From: Mucilaginibacter saanensis | GTDB lineage: Bacteria > Bacteroidota > Bacteroidia > Sphingobacteriales > Sphingobacteriaceae | DNA: 64,000 nt | Reading direction: 5' to 3' | Assembly: GCF_014200575.1 (NCBI RefSeq) | Contig: NZ_JACHBZ010000001.1 | Location: forward strand, 558,001 to 622,000 | Shown here: positions 45,552-55,792 of the stretch, piece after piece | Numbering within the stretch: position 1 is the stretch's first letter | Layout: every line of letters begins with the position of its first letter | Translations under genes and position numbers: made by a program | The notes under the pieces: generated by a model | Database searches by the model: none | What the model was told of the DNA's origin: nothing | Seen by the model: only the letters and a program-made list of their open reading frames with translations

Positions 45552-46610
45552 ATGAAAAAGTTAATCAATACAGTAATGCTGTCTATCGCGTTAATCAGCG
45601 GCGTTCAGGCACAGAACAAAGACAAATCGAAAATGGAAAAAATTTCACCAACGTCCTTTACAACCTTCAAAGTAAGTAATAAGGTCGATCTGTACAGGGT
45701 ATCATTCTTAAATCAATACCAGATGGAGGTAGTGGGGCACTTATTTATTCCCAAAGACTTCAATCAGCAGGAAAAACATCCGGCGATCATCGTAGGCCAC
45801 CCAATGGGTGCAGTTAAGGAACAGAGCGGAGATGTTTATGCTTCGACGCTGGCCGACCGCGGTTTTGTTACCTTAGCAATAGACCTGTCTTTCTGGGGCG
45901 AAAGTGCAGGCAAACCTATCAACGCCGTACTACCTGATGTCTATTCAGAAGATTTTATTGCGGCGGTGGATTTTTTGGGTACCCGCTCGTTCGTTGACAG
46001 AGAAAACATCGGTATCATCGGCGTTTGTGGCAGCGGTAGTTTTGTCGTAAGTGCAGCGAAGATTGATCCACGTTTGAAGGCCATTGCGACCGTAAGCATG
46101 TATGATATGGGCTCCGTTAACCGCAATGGCCTGAATAAATCGCAGAGCCTTGAACAGCGCAAGCAGGCTCTTGCTGCGGCGGCCGAGCAACGTTATTCCG
46201 ACTTTTTAGGGGGCGCACCGAACTGGGGCAATTACCTTCCGGAAAAACTGCCTGCAGATGCTGATACAATACGCAAGGAGTTTTATGACTTTTACAGGAC
46301 CAAGCGCGGCATTCATATTCCCAAAGGGCGTACGCTGATGGAAACACAAAACCGGACAAATACAGCGGAAGTTAAATTTATGAACTTTTACCCGTTTAAT
46401 GACATCGAGACCATATCGCCACGTCCAATGTTATTTATCACCGGTAGTCGCGCACATTCCAGGGAGTTCAGTCTGGATGCGTATGAACGTGCTGCCCAAC
46501 CTAAAGAACTGGTCATCATTCCAAATGCCGGCCACGTAGATCTTTACGACCGGACCGATTTGATTCCCTTCGACAAATTGGAAGCCTTCTTTAGGAAAAA
46601 CCTTAAATAA
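45552..46610 (+). CDS. Exported alpha/beta hydrolase (YcjY/dienelactone-hydrolase-like)
   Basis: 352 residues; signal LINTVMLSIALISGVQAQ. Alpha/beta hydrolase core: HPAIIVGHPMGAVKEQ oxyanion region, FVTLAIDLSFWGESAG, and the nucleophile elbow GIIGVCGSGSFVVSAAKID, where the Cys or the first Ser is the nucleophile (dienelactone hydrolases use Cys here). The acid is probably in MLFITGSRAHSREFSLDAYER and the His is in IIPNAGHVDLYDR. Substrate unknown. A YbhB gene follows after about 75 bp. Confidence 0.85.
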   Translation: MKKLINTVMLSIALISGVQAQNKDKSKMEKISPTSFTTFKVSNKVDLYRVSFLNQYQMEVVGHLFIPKDFNQQEKHPAIIVGHPMGAVKEQSGDVYASTLADRGFVTLAIDLSFWGESAGKPINAVLPDVYSEDFIAAVDFLGTRSFVDRENIGIIGVCGSGSFVVSAAKIDPRLKAIATVSMYDMGSVNRNGLNKSQSLEQRKQALAAAAEQRYSDFLGGAPNWGNYLPEKLPADADTIRKEFYDFYRTKRGIHIPKGRTLMETQNRTNTAEVKFMNFYPFNDIETISPRPMLFITGSRAHSREFSLDAYERAAQPKELVIIPNAGHVDLYDRTDLIPFDKLEAFFRKNLK

Positions 46611-46685
46611 TCAGCAGGACTTAGACAAAGCATGTCATACAGAGCGGGTATCCTGCTTTGTATGACATGCATTAAAAAAATAACG

Positions 46686-47234
46686 ATGAAAAAAATTATT
46701 CTACAAGCTTGTTTTCTCCTATTAACAACATCCGCTATCGCGCAGAAAACCTTTACGCTGGCTAGCAGCAACCTGGAAGGACAGGCAACATTGAACGAGG
46801 AGTTCAACGGTAACGGCTATAACGGAAAAAACCGGTCACCCCATTTATCCTGGACCAATGCGCCTCAGGGTACAAAAAGCTTTGCGATCACCATGTATGA
46901 TCCAGATGCACCTACCGGAAGCGGCTGGTGGCACTGGATTATTTTTGATGTACCGGCAGATGTACATGAACTGGCAGACAATGCAGGGAGTGTGGCTGCG
47001 CATCTTGCACCAAAGATGGCTATTCAATCCCTGACCGATTTTGGTCTACGTGGTTATGGAGGGCCTTGTCCTCCTGCCGGGACCGGCATTCATCAATACA
47101 TCATCACGATATATGCGCTCAAGACAGCTAAGCTGGGACTGGATGAAAGTGTTCTTCCACCAAATGTTGGATTTACTTTAAAACAAAACATGCTCGCGAA
47201 AGCAAGCCTGATCTTTTATGATCAGCATCCATGA
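46686..47234 (+). CDS. YbhB/YbcL family Raf-kinase-inhibitor-like protein
   Basis: About 182 residues from the ATG at 46686 (MKKIILQACFLLLTTSAIAQ, a Sec signal). PEBP fold signatures: GNGYNGKNRSPHLSWTNAPQGTKSFAI, YDPDAPTGSGWWHWIIFDVPA, and GLRGYGGPCPPAGTGIHQYIITIYAL, including the ligand-pocket DPD and GPCPP. Bacterial members are periplasmic or cytoplasmic proteins of uncertain role. Follows the hydrolase gene and is probably co-transcribed. Confidence 0.92.
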   Translation: MKKIILQACFLLLTTSAIAQKTFTLASSNLEGQATLNEEFNGNGYNGKNRSPHLSWTNAPQGTKSFAITMYDPDAPTGSGWWHWIIFDVPADVHELADNAGSVAAHLAPKMAIQSLTDFGLRGYGGPCPPAGTGIHQYIITIYALKTAKLGLDESVLPPNVGFTLKQNMLAKASLIFYDQHP

Positions 47235-47431
47235 AAACAATAGAAAGCACAGCTTTTATTTAAAAATTCTGTAAAATAGAGTGCATAATCATTATTTGGT
47301 AGCACGTATTGTCTTTAAATGCCTCATAAGCAATGGATTATGATTTTAAAAAATGAGTTCGATTCTTTTTAAAATCATCAACAAGTTATTAGAAGTGTTA
47401 CCCCCCGTAGAAAGCTGGGTATCTGTATCTA

Positions 47432-47731
47432 TTGTTGAATCAAGCAGAACAGAGCAATATACTATCAAGTAACATCATAGTCGGCAGACAACTTTTGTGC
47501 TTAAATATTAAGACTGGATTTGAGGGATTACTGAACGATTATTTCCAATCAGAAAAGCTGCAAACCCTGGGATTGCCTTCAGTTTCGTATTGTGCAGACC
47601 AACTCAATCTGTCTCCAAAACATTTCGGAGACCTGGCAAAAGAAGAGACGGGGAAATCAGCACAGGAGTATATACAGCTAAAACTCATGTCAGTAATCTT
47701 ATTTACTACATTCTTTGACTTTCCGAAATGA
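47432..47731 (+). pseudogene. AraC-family regulator fragment
   Basis: Only the middle of an AraC regulator remains: GFEGLLNDYFQSEKLQTLGL, then the first HTH PSVSYCADQLNLSPKHFGDLA and KEETGKSAQEYIQLKLM. The sequence then loses the family pattern (SVILFTTFFDFPK) and stops before the second HTH. The N-terminal ligand domain is also missing. It cannot bind DNA in the normal way. The flanks 47235-47431 and 47732-47886 hold nothing I recognise. Confidence 0.7.
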
Positions 47732-47886
47732 TAACCAACAATATTAGCCACAATCTGCTCGGTATTTATAGATTCACGGCTAACAAAAGCGTAGTTGTTG
47801 AAAGCGAATTGAAATTTAATTCGCATAAAGCAAAGTATTGCAATTGTAGCACTTTGCTTTATGGAATAGTAGATACACTGAAATGA

Positions 47887-49706
<1,820 letters not shown>

Positions 49707-49712
49707 GTAACT

Positions 49713-49755
49713 AAACAGCCCGGCTATGAACTTATCGTTCGTTGCCGGACTGTTT
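49713..49755 (+). terminator. Terminator after the SusD fragment
   Basis: AAACAG-CCGGC pairs with GCCGG-CTGTTT with one internal mismatch, followed by TTAC. It fits the original SusD gene end. Confidence 0.6.
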
Positions 49756-50086
49756 TACTTTAACAATTAGATATTCAGTCATCTGCTGGAAATACATCCG
49801 GATGGCGCTCGCTTGAAAGAGCTTGATGTTGTTAATATAGTTTATTATACAACTTCCAAGATCGGATAGGGGAGGTTCTAATTTCAGCGCGGCGTAAATT
49901 CAAAAAAGTTTCCGTCGCGCTTTGTCTGATTATCAGAAAAATGAAAGCTGGGGTTGAGATTCATAGGGACTCTGCTTTACCGGTACTATTCTGGTAAGTT
50001 TTGAACCTGATGGGTGCGAATAGCGCTTCTTTTCAATTTACCTTTTAGTGGAGACTGGAGAAGACCGGGTAAAAGAATTATGAGGT
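49756..50086. other. Intergenic region, nothing recognised
   Basis: About 330 bp between the SusD fragment and the TetR gene. It looks like non-coding debris plus the TetR promoter. Confidence 0.4.
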
Positions 50087-50713
50087 ATGACTATGGACAA
50101 TGATATTAAAAATAAGGAGCTTACCAAACGTAAGTTGGTAATAGCTGTCGGTGAACTACTTAAAAGTGAAGGATATAAGGGATTAGGGGTCAATCGTATC
50201 GCTAAACAAGCGGGTGTAAACAAGAAACTAATCTACCGGTATTTTGGCAACGTCAATTTCCTTATTGAAACCTATGTTATCGAAAATGATTACTGGCTGA
50301 AGTTTTCCAAATTGATTCTTGAAAGTATAGAAAAAGAATCGCCAGCGAGTATTCAGGCGTTTATCGCGGATGTATTAAAAAATCAGTTTAGCTACTTTCT
50401 GAATGAAAAGGAAATGCAGAGATTGATTCTATGGGAAATATCAACAAATAGTCCGTTAATGAACAGTATCCATAATGCCAGAGAGTCTGCGGGGCAAGGG
50501 CTGTTGGAACTGACTGACCTGCATTTCAAAAACAATACTGTGAACTTTCGCGCTATAGCGGCGCTCCTGGTCGGCGGTATTTATTACATCGTTTTGCATA
50601 TGCAATCGAATGCCGGCCAGTTCTGTGATCTCGACATCAGTTCTGAAAATGCGCAGGCGGAGGTCATGCGTGCGATTGACCAGATCGTTGGCTGGGCTTT
50701 TGAAAAAGCCTGA
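50087..50713 (+). CDS. TetR-family regulator inside the island
   Basis: 208 residues. N-terminal HTH: KRKLVIAVGELLKSEGYKGLGV, NRIAKQAGVNKKLIYRYFGN, the Tet-type helix-turn-helix ending in the typical IYRYF. C-terminal ligand/dimer domain has QFSYFLNEKEMQRLILWEIS and ALLVGGIYYIVLHMQSN. It is the Bacteroidota TetR type often found alone; no obvious target is linked. Intact, with ordinary composition. Confidence 0.88.
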   Translation: MTMDNDIKNKELTKRKLVIAVGELLKSEGYKGLGVNRIAKQAGVNKKLIYRYFGNVNFLIETYVIENDYWLKFSKLILESIEKESPASIQAFIADVLKNQFSYFLNEKEMQRLILWEISTNSPLMNSIHNARESAGQGLLELTDLHFKNNTVNFRAIAALLVGGIYYIVLHMQSNAGQFCDLDISSENAQAEVMRAIDQIVGWAFEKA

Positions 50714-50780
50714 TAAATAACTTTTTTTAACTTTACTTGCGGAAGCAACAGCGGGCGATTTTTGGATTTTGCGATGTCAT

Positions 50781-50933
50781 CTATATTTCGACTATTATAG
50801 CATCTTGACAGTCGGTTACTTCTTTCTTCGCCTCGGAATATTTGTCAAAAACAAGATTATTTCCATCGGTTCCGGTAACGATGATGGCGTGTTCGGGGCC
50901 ACCATGCGTTTCTATGATTATCCCGGAATACAT
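50781..50933 (-). CDS. Possible small protein, fragment-like
   Basis: A 50-codon minus-strand frame from ATG at 50933: MYSGIIIETHGGPEHAIIVT, GTDGNNLVFDKYSEAKKEVT, ending DCQDAIIVEI. An earlier start at 50978 would overlap the helicase gene by 16 bp. The sequence alternates strand-like and charged stretches as a real domain tail would, but I know no family. It may be a remnant of a larger gene. Confidence 0.3.
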   Translation of the reverse strand: MYSGIIIETHGGPEHAIIVTGTDGNNLVFDKYSEAKKEVTDCQDAIIVEI

Positions 50934-50962
50934 TATTAAGGGTATCGAATTTTTATTAAAAG

Positions 50963-52501
50963 ATGGCACGCCAGCCAACTAATGCCAAATTAATCATTGC
51001 GGGGCCTGGGGCAGGAAAAACCCATAATATGGTTGAGCAGATCATCAATGCCATGTATGACCTGTCGCCGGCCAGATATATGGCGATTATCACTTATACG
51101 AACGCTGCAACCTACAATATTCAAAATCGTTTAGCTAAGAAAATAGCTATTCCTGAAAACCTTTTTATCGGAACGATACATTCATTTTTGAATAAATTCA
51201 TTTTAATACCCTACGCATCTACTGTATTGGATAATGTCGGCGGCGAAAAACTATTCCTGCAATGCCAAATCGATGATGTTTTGACGTATGTGAAAAAAAT
51301 GAAAAATAAAACATTTACGATTGAACAAACATCAGCGTTAAAAGCAAACATCAGAGAAAAGTTAAAAAAGAAGGGCTATATCACTTTTGATCAAACGATT
51401 ACGATTGCTAAGGAGTGTATGGAGAATAAAACGGTAAGCCGGATCGTGGCAAACAGGTTACAGTATCTTTTTGTTGATGAGTTTCAGGATACAGATAACG
51501 CCATCTGCGCGGTTGTTGAAAGTATCCGTAAACATAGGCTTACAAAAATCTATTGTGTAGGTGATCCCGAGCAATACATCAAAAGTTTTGATTCCTCAGT
51601 TCGCGCATTTACCAATATCCCAATTTTGAAAATGGCGGCTTCAAATGGTTACGAGGTATCCTATAATAATGCCAATCACCGTTCATCAGAAGCTATAGTC
51701 CGGTTTATTAATCAATTTAGTAAAAGGTCGTTTGAGGGTGCAATTTTTCAGCAAAAGAGCGAGGCCGGATATGAAGGTTCTGCGGTCAGGTTTATTAAAA
51801 AGTATGAGAATATCGCCCATATACTGCCAGACTTTACCGCTTGGTGCGACCTCGAAAATATAAAGGTTAGCGACAGATGCATCATCGCTAAAAAGAACGA
51901 TGTGATCAAAAAAGCGGCCTCGGTACTTGGCCAAAAATATGTAACGCCCAAAAAGAACCAGCAATCATCATTGTTGGGGACAATGAAAGAAACACTGCTT
52001 TCAACACTGCAATTGATTCAGGCTGAATACTTGGAGCGGTATCAAATGAACATTTATGGTTTAAGGGCATGTGCCTTACAAATACTAAAAGCAATTAATT
52101 CGGGTATTATTCAAAATGAAAATACGTATGTAAAATTTGTTACCGAAGTTTTGGGTCTGACTATTGTAAAAGGCTTGCCAATAAAAATTGAGAATTTTAA
52201 AACCCAAGCTGAAGACGTCCATTTGGACGGATTTGTAACGCTCTATAATATTCATACCATTAAGGGTTTAGAGGCAGAAGCTGTACTTGCTATCGCGAAG
52301 ACTGAGGCAGAATTATTGCTATGGATAGAAACAGATATAGCCGTTAGGGATGCAAAAAGGGAGGACGAGGATACCGATTATCCTCGGTTGGGATATGTTG
52401 CTTTCATTAGAGCTAAAAGATTATTAAGTATTGCCTGTTTGGAACTTATAAGTGTTGAGACGCTTGACAGACTTAAAATGCTTGGGGTATCTGCTACTTA
52501 G
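50963..52501 (+). CDS. Small UvrD/Rep-type (SF1A) helicase, GajB-like size
   Basis: 512 residues, shorter than UvrD/PcrA (about 720). Motif I GPGAGKTHNM (14-23), Ia with IITYTNAATYNIQNRL, Ic FIGTIHSFLNKFI, II LFVDEFQDTD (Asp172 Glu173), III YCVGDPEQYIKSFD, IV NHRSSEAI, V LYNIHTIKGLEAEAVLAI, VI LGYVAFIRAKRLLSIA. All motor residues look intact. Compact UvrD-like helicases of about 500 residues are known as GajB of Gabija defence, partnered with the OLD-type nuclease GajA; no GajA or other nuclease gene is nearby, so this is an orphan. It could be a defence relic, a stand-alone repair helicase or part of the integrated element. Confidence 0.85.
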   Translation: MARQPTNAKLIIAGPGAGKTHNMVEQIINAMYDLSPARYMAIITYTNAATYNIQNRLAKKIAIPENLFIGTIHSFLNKFILIPYASTVLDNVGGEKLFLQCQIDDVLTYVKKMKNKTFTIEQTSALKANIREKLKKKGYITFDQTITIAKECMENKTVSRIVANRLQYLFVDEFQDTDNAICAVVESIRKHRLTKIYCVGDPEQYIKSFDSSVRAFTNIPILKMAASNGYEVSYNNANHRSSEAIVRFINQFSKRSFEGAIFQQKSEAGYEGSAVRFIKKYENIAHILPDFTAWCDLENIKVSDRCIIAKKNDVIKKAASVLGQKYVTPKKNQQSSLLGTMKETLLSTLQLIQAEYLERYQMNIYGLRACALQILKAINSGIIQNENTYVKFVTEVLGLTIVKGLPIKIENFKTQAEDVHLDGFVTLYNIHTIKGLEAEAVLAIAKTEAELLLWIETDIAVRDAKREDEDTDYPRLGYVAFIRAKRLLSIACLELISVETLDRLKMLGVSAT

Positions 52502-52593
52502 GTAAAAAGAAATCTAAATTTTTCACCAGTACCCACGTTTCCTTCAATTTAATTTTTATATGTAAAGACTACTGCATTCAAAAAGGATGCAGT

Positions 52594-52773
52594 ATGGAAA
52601 CAAAAAAGCAAAAAAAGAAGTCTACCCCAGATAAGGGCCAGCTATTAGAGCAGGTCGGAGATATAGATAAAAAGTATTCAAAAAAGCCACCAATTTACGC
52701 AGGGAGCGAAGAGAAATTGCTGAATTTAGTAGTAGAAATCATAGTTAAAATCATTTTAGAGGAGGTATTATGA
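52594..52773 (+). CDS. Small basic ORF overlapping the recombinase start
   Basis: 59 residues from ATG at 52594: lysine-rich METKKQKKKSTPDKGQLLEQ, GDIDKKYSKKPPIYAGSEEK, hydrophobic-amphipathic tail LLNLVVEIIVKIILEEVL. Its stop overlaps the recombinase ATG (ATGA at 52770-52773), and AGGAGG precedes the recombinase start by 5 nt, so the two were translationally coupled. Probably an accessory small protein of the serine-recombinase element. Confidence 0.55.
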   Translation: METKKQKKKSTPDKGQLLEQVGDIDKKYSKKPPIYAGSEEKLLNLVVEIIVKIILEEVL

Positions 52774-53103
52774 GTCCCATTGGTTATGTGAGATTAAGTA
52801 TTAAAGATCAGTCACAGTATTCTTTGGAGTAAACTGGAAGAAAAGATGATGAATGATGAAATTGAATCCAGTACTTATAAGAAATGGTTTAATAAATACG
52901 CAGGAGAAAAAGCATTTATAACTGGTGAGATCAAAAAGCTAAAAGCAGATAACAAAGGCAAATGGGAAAAAATGATGGAACTTTTGCCAACGCTTCTTGA
53001 TGTTCCTGGTATTTTTGAAAAAGCGGAAATAAATGATCAACATTCTTTAGTTCGGGAGGTGTTCAAACATCCTCTCACGTATAAAGATGGCATGTGTCGA
53101 ACA

Positions 53104-53222
53104 CCTACAATTAATCCAGCATTTGCGCATAACCTATTGAAAATCAATAAAAAAAAGCTCCTCGATTTCGAGGAGCCTCCATCGGATTTGTCTATAAATC
53201 CCATGTGTACTCAGAGCGGGAA
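53104..53222. repeat. Right copy of the 119-bp island-flanking direct repeat, overlapping tRNA-Leu 3' end
   Basis: Gapless partner of 43795-43913. Its right end covers the tRNA 3' end (53208-53222). The identical 15-mer AAATCCCATGTGTAC is at 53196-53210. Confidence 0.75.
53157..53176 (-). terminator. tRNA operon terminator inside the recombinase 3' end
   Basis: GCTCCTCGATTTCGAGGAGC, an 8-bp perfect stem, followed on the minus strand by a run of eight T. In the tRNA direction it is an intrinsic terminator; on the plus strand it encodes the LLDFEEP part of the recombinase. Confidence 0.8.
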
Positions 53223-53292
53223 TCGAACCCGCACTCCGTTTACGGGAACAGGATTTTAAGTCCTGCGTGTCTACCAGTTCCACCATCTGAGC
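53208..53292 (-). tRNA. tRNA-Leu (UAA anticodon)
   Basis: 85-nt gene. Acceptor GCTCAGA pairs with TCTGAGT (first pair G-T, as in other Bacteroidota tRNA-Leu), D-arm TGGTGGAACTGGTAGACA, anticodon stem CAGGA/TCCTG with loop CTTAAAA (anticodon TAA), long variable arm of class II type, T-arm GCGGGTTCGATTCCCGC, discriminator A. CCA is not encoded. Its 3' end is the integration target of the island at 43.8-53.2 kb. Confidence 0.95.
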
Positions 53293-53344
53293 AGGTGATT
53301 AACCATTTAATAATAAAGCCCTTCTTTTTGATGGAAGGGCTTTG

Positions 53345-53417
<73 letters not shown>

Positions 53418-53669
53418 ATTGGGAGTGCAAATATAGCCAGAAAACCATATTCTGCAAGAGAAAAATTAAATTCGGTAAATTTTATTTAAAAATCGGGTTA
53501 ATCAAGTAGGGCACTACTATAATAGATCGGAATTTAAATGAACGATTTTAGGTTTGCCGGCTAAAATTACTCGGACAGTATACCGGAATACAGATCAGTT
53601 GCCTATGCCTGCCGGTAGCTGACCTGTATTGCCGATGGATTTTTGCTTATCAACTTATTGAAGCTCCTG

Positions 53670-54095
53670 TTAAGCAGCTTCTGTATGTTTTTTAAAGCTA
53701 TCAAGTATGGCCTGCCAGCCGCCTTGCTGCATTTCGAGCGAGTTGATACTTTCAGGATCAAAGGTTTCCATTACTTCGGTCTTATCTCCTTCGCTAACAA
53801 AGCTGATTTTTACTTTTCTGCCGTCGGGCATGCTGTATTCAATAAGACGGTGCTCCTCTACATTTGAATATACGCCTTCAAAATCAAAGCTAAAGCTGCC
53901 GTCTTTGGCTGCCATGGTAGTTTTAAATTTGCCGCCGGTGCGTATATCGTTGTCCGCATAAGGTGCATGCCAATCTTCTGATGCCTGGCACCATTGTGTT
54001 ATATGCTCAGGGTTGGTCCAGCATTCCCAAACTTTTTCAATAGGCGCATTTATAATGCTTTTTACGGTGATGGTTGTTTTGCTTGCAGTTTCCAT
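53670..54095 (-). CDS. SRPBCC (AHSA1-type) protein
   Basis: 141 residues, Bet v1/START-like helix-grip fold: opening strand ITVKSIINAPIEKVWECWTN, PEHITQWCQASEDWHAPYAD, then RTGGKFKTTMAAKDGSFSFD, closing with TFDPESINSLEMQQGGWQAILDSFKKH. This is the Activator-of-Hsp90-like branch, which in bacteria binds small hydrophobic ligands or acts in stress responses; exact role unknown. Monocistronic, outside the island. Confidence 0.9.
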   Translation of the reverse strand: METASKTTITVKSIINAPIEKVWECWTNPEHITQWCQASEDWHAPYADNDIRTGGKFKTTMAAKDGSFSFDFEGVYSNVEEHRLIEYSMPDGRKVKISFVSEGDKTEVMETFDPESINSLEMQQGGWQAILDSFKKHTEAA

Positions 54096-54218
54096 TTTAA
54101 ATTGTCAATTATTGGTTTTGTAATGCTTCTGTTCAATAAAATAAAGATAGGGCAACATTTTTGAAAAGGGTGGGTGCGTATACGACATTTACAGGGTGAT
54201 ATTTATCACCCACCCATT

Positions 54219-54604
54219 TTAACCTAAGGTGCTTATATCCTGAAAGTTTAACGACCCGCGAAAATTATTGCTGACCCCAATAATGATATCTTCGAGCTTA
54301 GAATAAGGTGCTGCAAACGTTTTTGACTCGCGCAGGTAACCAATTAAATAGCCATACTCCTTTAAGTCGTGGGTTTCAATGATCAGAAAATCTGAAATGC
54401 GGGAGTGCATAAAATCAGAATCATATAGTTTTATGATACATGCCGAACTGTGCTTTTTTAAAACGGGCTGCAAATCTTTTTCACGGGCTGCAATTCTTTT
54501 TCTACAAACTCATCGCGGTTTGCGCGCGGTAATGACAACCACTCGCTTGTGGCGCTCACTAAAATTAAAATCGTAAATTCAATTTGTGTTTGATTTAAGC
54601 ACAA
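54219..54604 (-). pseudogene. Darcynin-family gene broken by a 20-bp duplication
   Basis: Upstream frame (from a TTG at 54604): IEFTILILVSATSEWLSLPR, ANRDEFVEKELQPV, then stop. Downstream frame: LKKHSSACIIKLYDSDFMHS, RISDFLIIETHDLKEYGYLI, GYLRESKTFAAPYSKLEDII to the stop at 54219. Together they make one darcynin-like protein (about 120 residues). At the join TTGCAGCCCGT occurs twice 20 nt apart, so a 20-bp tandem duplication shifted the frame. No ATG start is visible either. Confidence 0.7.
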
Positions 54605-54720
54605 ACTTAGGCCCCGGCTTTATCAAAAACATTTACAAATGTTGATGCTTCAATAGGCACTACCGTAGCTAAAGCAACAAAATAAGTTGTTATTTTGATG
54701 TGCCAAAACTTTGCAAGCAG

Positions 54721-55260
54721 ATGATTCATAGCGTAGAGATAGAAACAGAAAGATTATTGATAAGAGAATATACGGAAGCAGATTGGGAAGCAGTGCATGA
54801 CTATGCCAGGCAGGAGGATATTCTGATTTACGAAGCCTGGGGGCCAAATACAGAAACGGAAACCAAACACTTTATTGAAAGGGTAATAGGCGATCAAACC
54901 AGACAACCCCGTCTTAGTTTTGATTTAGCCATCATCCTGAAAAAAGAGGGGAGGCTCATAGGTGGGTGCCGTTTTGGATTTACAAACGCAGAAAGAAATG
55001 AAGGGAGTATTGGCTATATTATTAACCCGTTTTACTGGAAAAATAATTATGCTACCGAAGCAGCAAATGCGCTGATCAATTTTGCAACAGCACTGTTCAA
55101 GGTAAAACAGATGAAGGCAACTTGTGATGTATTAAACGTGGGCTCACAACGGGTATTATCAAAATGCGGCTTTGTTTTAACTCAAAAAATTGAAAACGAT
55201 ATTAAAATGAAAGGCCGATTCCGTGATACTTATGTATATCTTAAAAAAACTGATTTTTAA
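54721..55260 (+). CDS. GNAT acetyltransferase, RimJ/RimL type
   Basis: About 179 residues from the ATG at 54721 (MIHSVEIETERLLIREYTEA); the frame opens at a GTG 21 bp earlier. The ETERLLIREYTEADW start is the RimJ/RimL hallmark, followed by GGCRFGFTNAERNEGSIGYI, NPFYWKNNYATEAANALINF (acetyl-CoA binding) and ATCDVLNVGSQRVLSKCGF. Substrate unknown: protein N-termini, aminoglycosides or small amines are options. Single gene. Confidence 0.9.
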   Translation: MIHSVEIETERLLIREYTEADWEAVHDYARQEDILIYEAWGPNTETETKHFIERVIGDQTRQPRLSFDLAIILKKEGRLIGGCRFGFTNAERNEGSIGYIINPFYWKNNYATEAANALINFATALFKVKQMKATCDVLNVGSQRVLSKCGFVLTQKIENDIKMKGRFRDTYVYLKKTDF

Positions 55261-55277
55261 GATATACATAAGATTGA

Positions 55278-55595
55278 TTAAAAGCTTTTGTTTTTCCTGA
55301 TCAAAGGCAACACCAATAGGGTCACAATGCTATGTGCAACAAGTGACAGCGCAACAGTTGCAACAAGGATCATTACTCTTCTTAAAGTTGTATTAAAATA
55401 ATCCAGAAACTGGGATTGATTTGTTCCGCTATAAGCAATGGCCAAAACAAATATGATGATGCCGGTAAGCCACAGCGTTAAGTGCGAGTAGAAATAACGT
55501 GAAGAGGCAAATTTTGAACCGGTAAATGAGGCTACAAGGAGGGCAACATGAGTAATAAAAAAAAATATGGCAGCAATGACTAATAAATAAAGCAT
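55278..55595 (-). CDS. Small membrane protein, unknown
   Basis: 105 residues with three membrane helices: YLLVIAAIFFFITHVALLVA, LTLWLTGIIIFVLAIAYSG, and VMILVATVALSLVAHSIVTLL, ending in basic RKNKSF. No family recognised. Converges with the GNAT gene, 17 bp between stops. Confidence 0.7.
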   Translation of the reverse strand: MLYLLVIAAIFFFITHVALLVASFTGSKFASSRYFYSHLTLWLTGIIIFVLAIAYSGTNQSQFLDYFNTTLRRVMILVATVALSLVAHSIVTLLVLPLIRKNKSF

Positions 55596-55792
55596 AAGGA
55601 ATGGTTATATAATTTGCAACAAATATAATGTCATCTATATTAAATACAACTTTTAGGAATAAATTATTGAAATTGTATACATAACATATAAAAAATGATT
55701 TTAATAGCTCCGATAATTAAGAATTATTATCATTACAGTTTTGTCCTTCTTTTGGGATGATATAACGGTTCATATCTGAGCTAAACCGCCAT

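Larger units (their letters stand above)
52770..53259 (+). pseudogene. Remnant 2 of a large serine recombinase (internal deletion) running into tRNA-Leu
   Basis: Starts at ATG 52770 with MSPIGYVRLSIKDQSQYSLE, the recombinase N-terminus including the catalytic-serine motif (YVRLS), then TAA at 52830. Immediately after comes the C-terminal region: STYKKWFNKYAGEKAFITGE, LLPTLLDVPGIFEKAEIND, and MCRTPTINPAFAHNLLKINKK to DLSINPMCTQSGNRTRTPF. Most of the protein (catalytic core, recombinase and zinc-ribbon parts, several hundred codons) is missing. The last 17 or so codons are read from the antisense of the tRNA-Leu gene, showing that the recombinase 3' end and the attachment site coincide. Confidence 0.8.

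Noticed and set aside
50781..52501. Complete Gabija defence system
   Set aside because: Only a GajB-like helicase is present; no GajA-type OLD nuclease gene is visible on either side.
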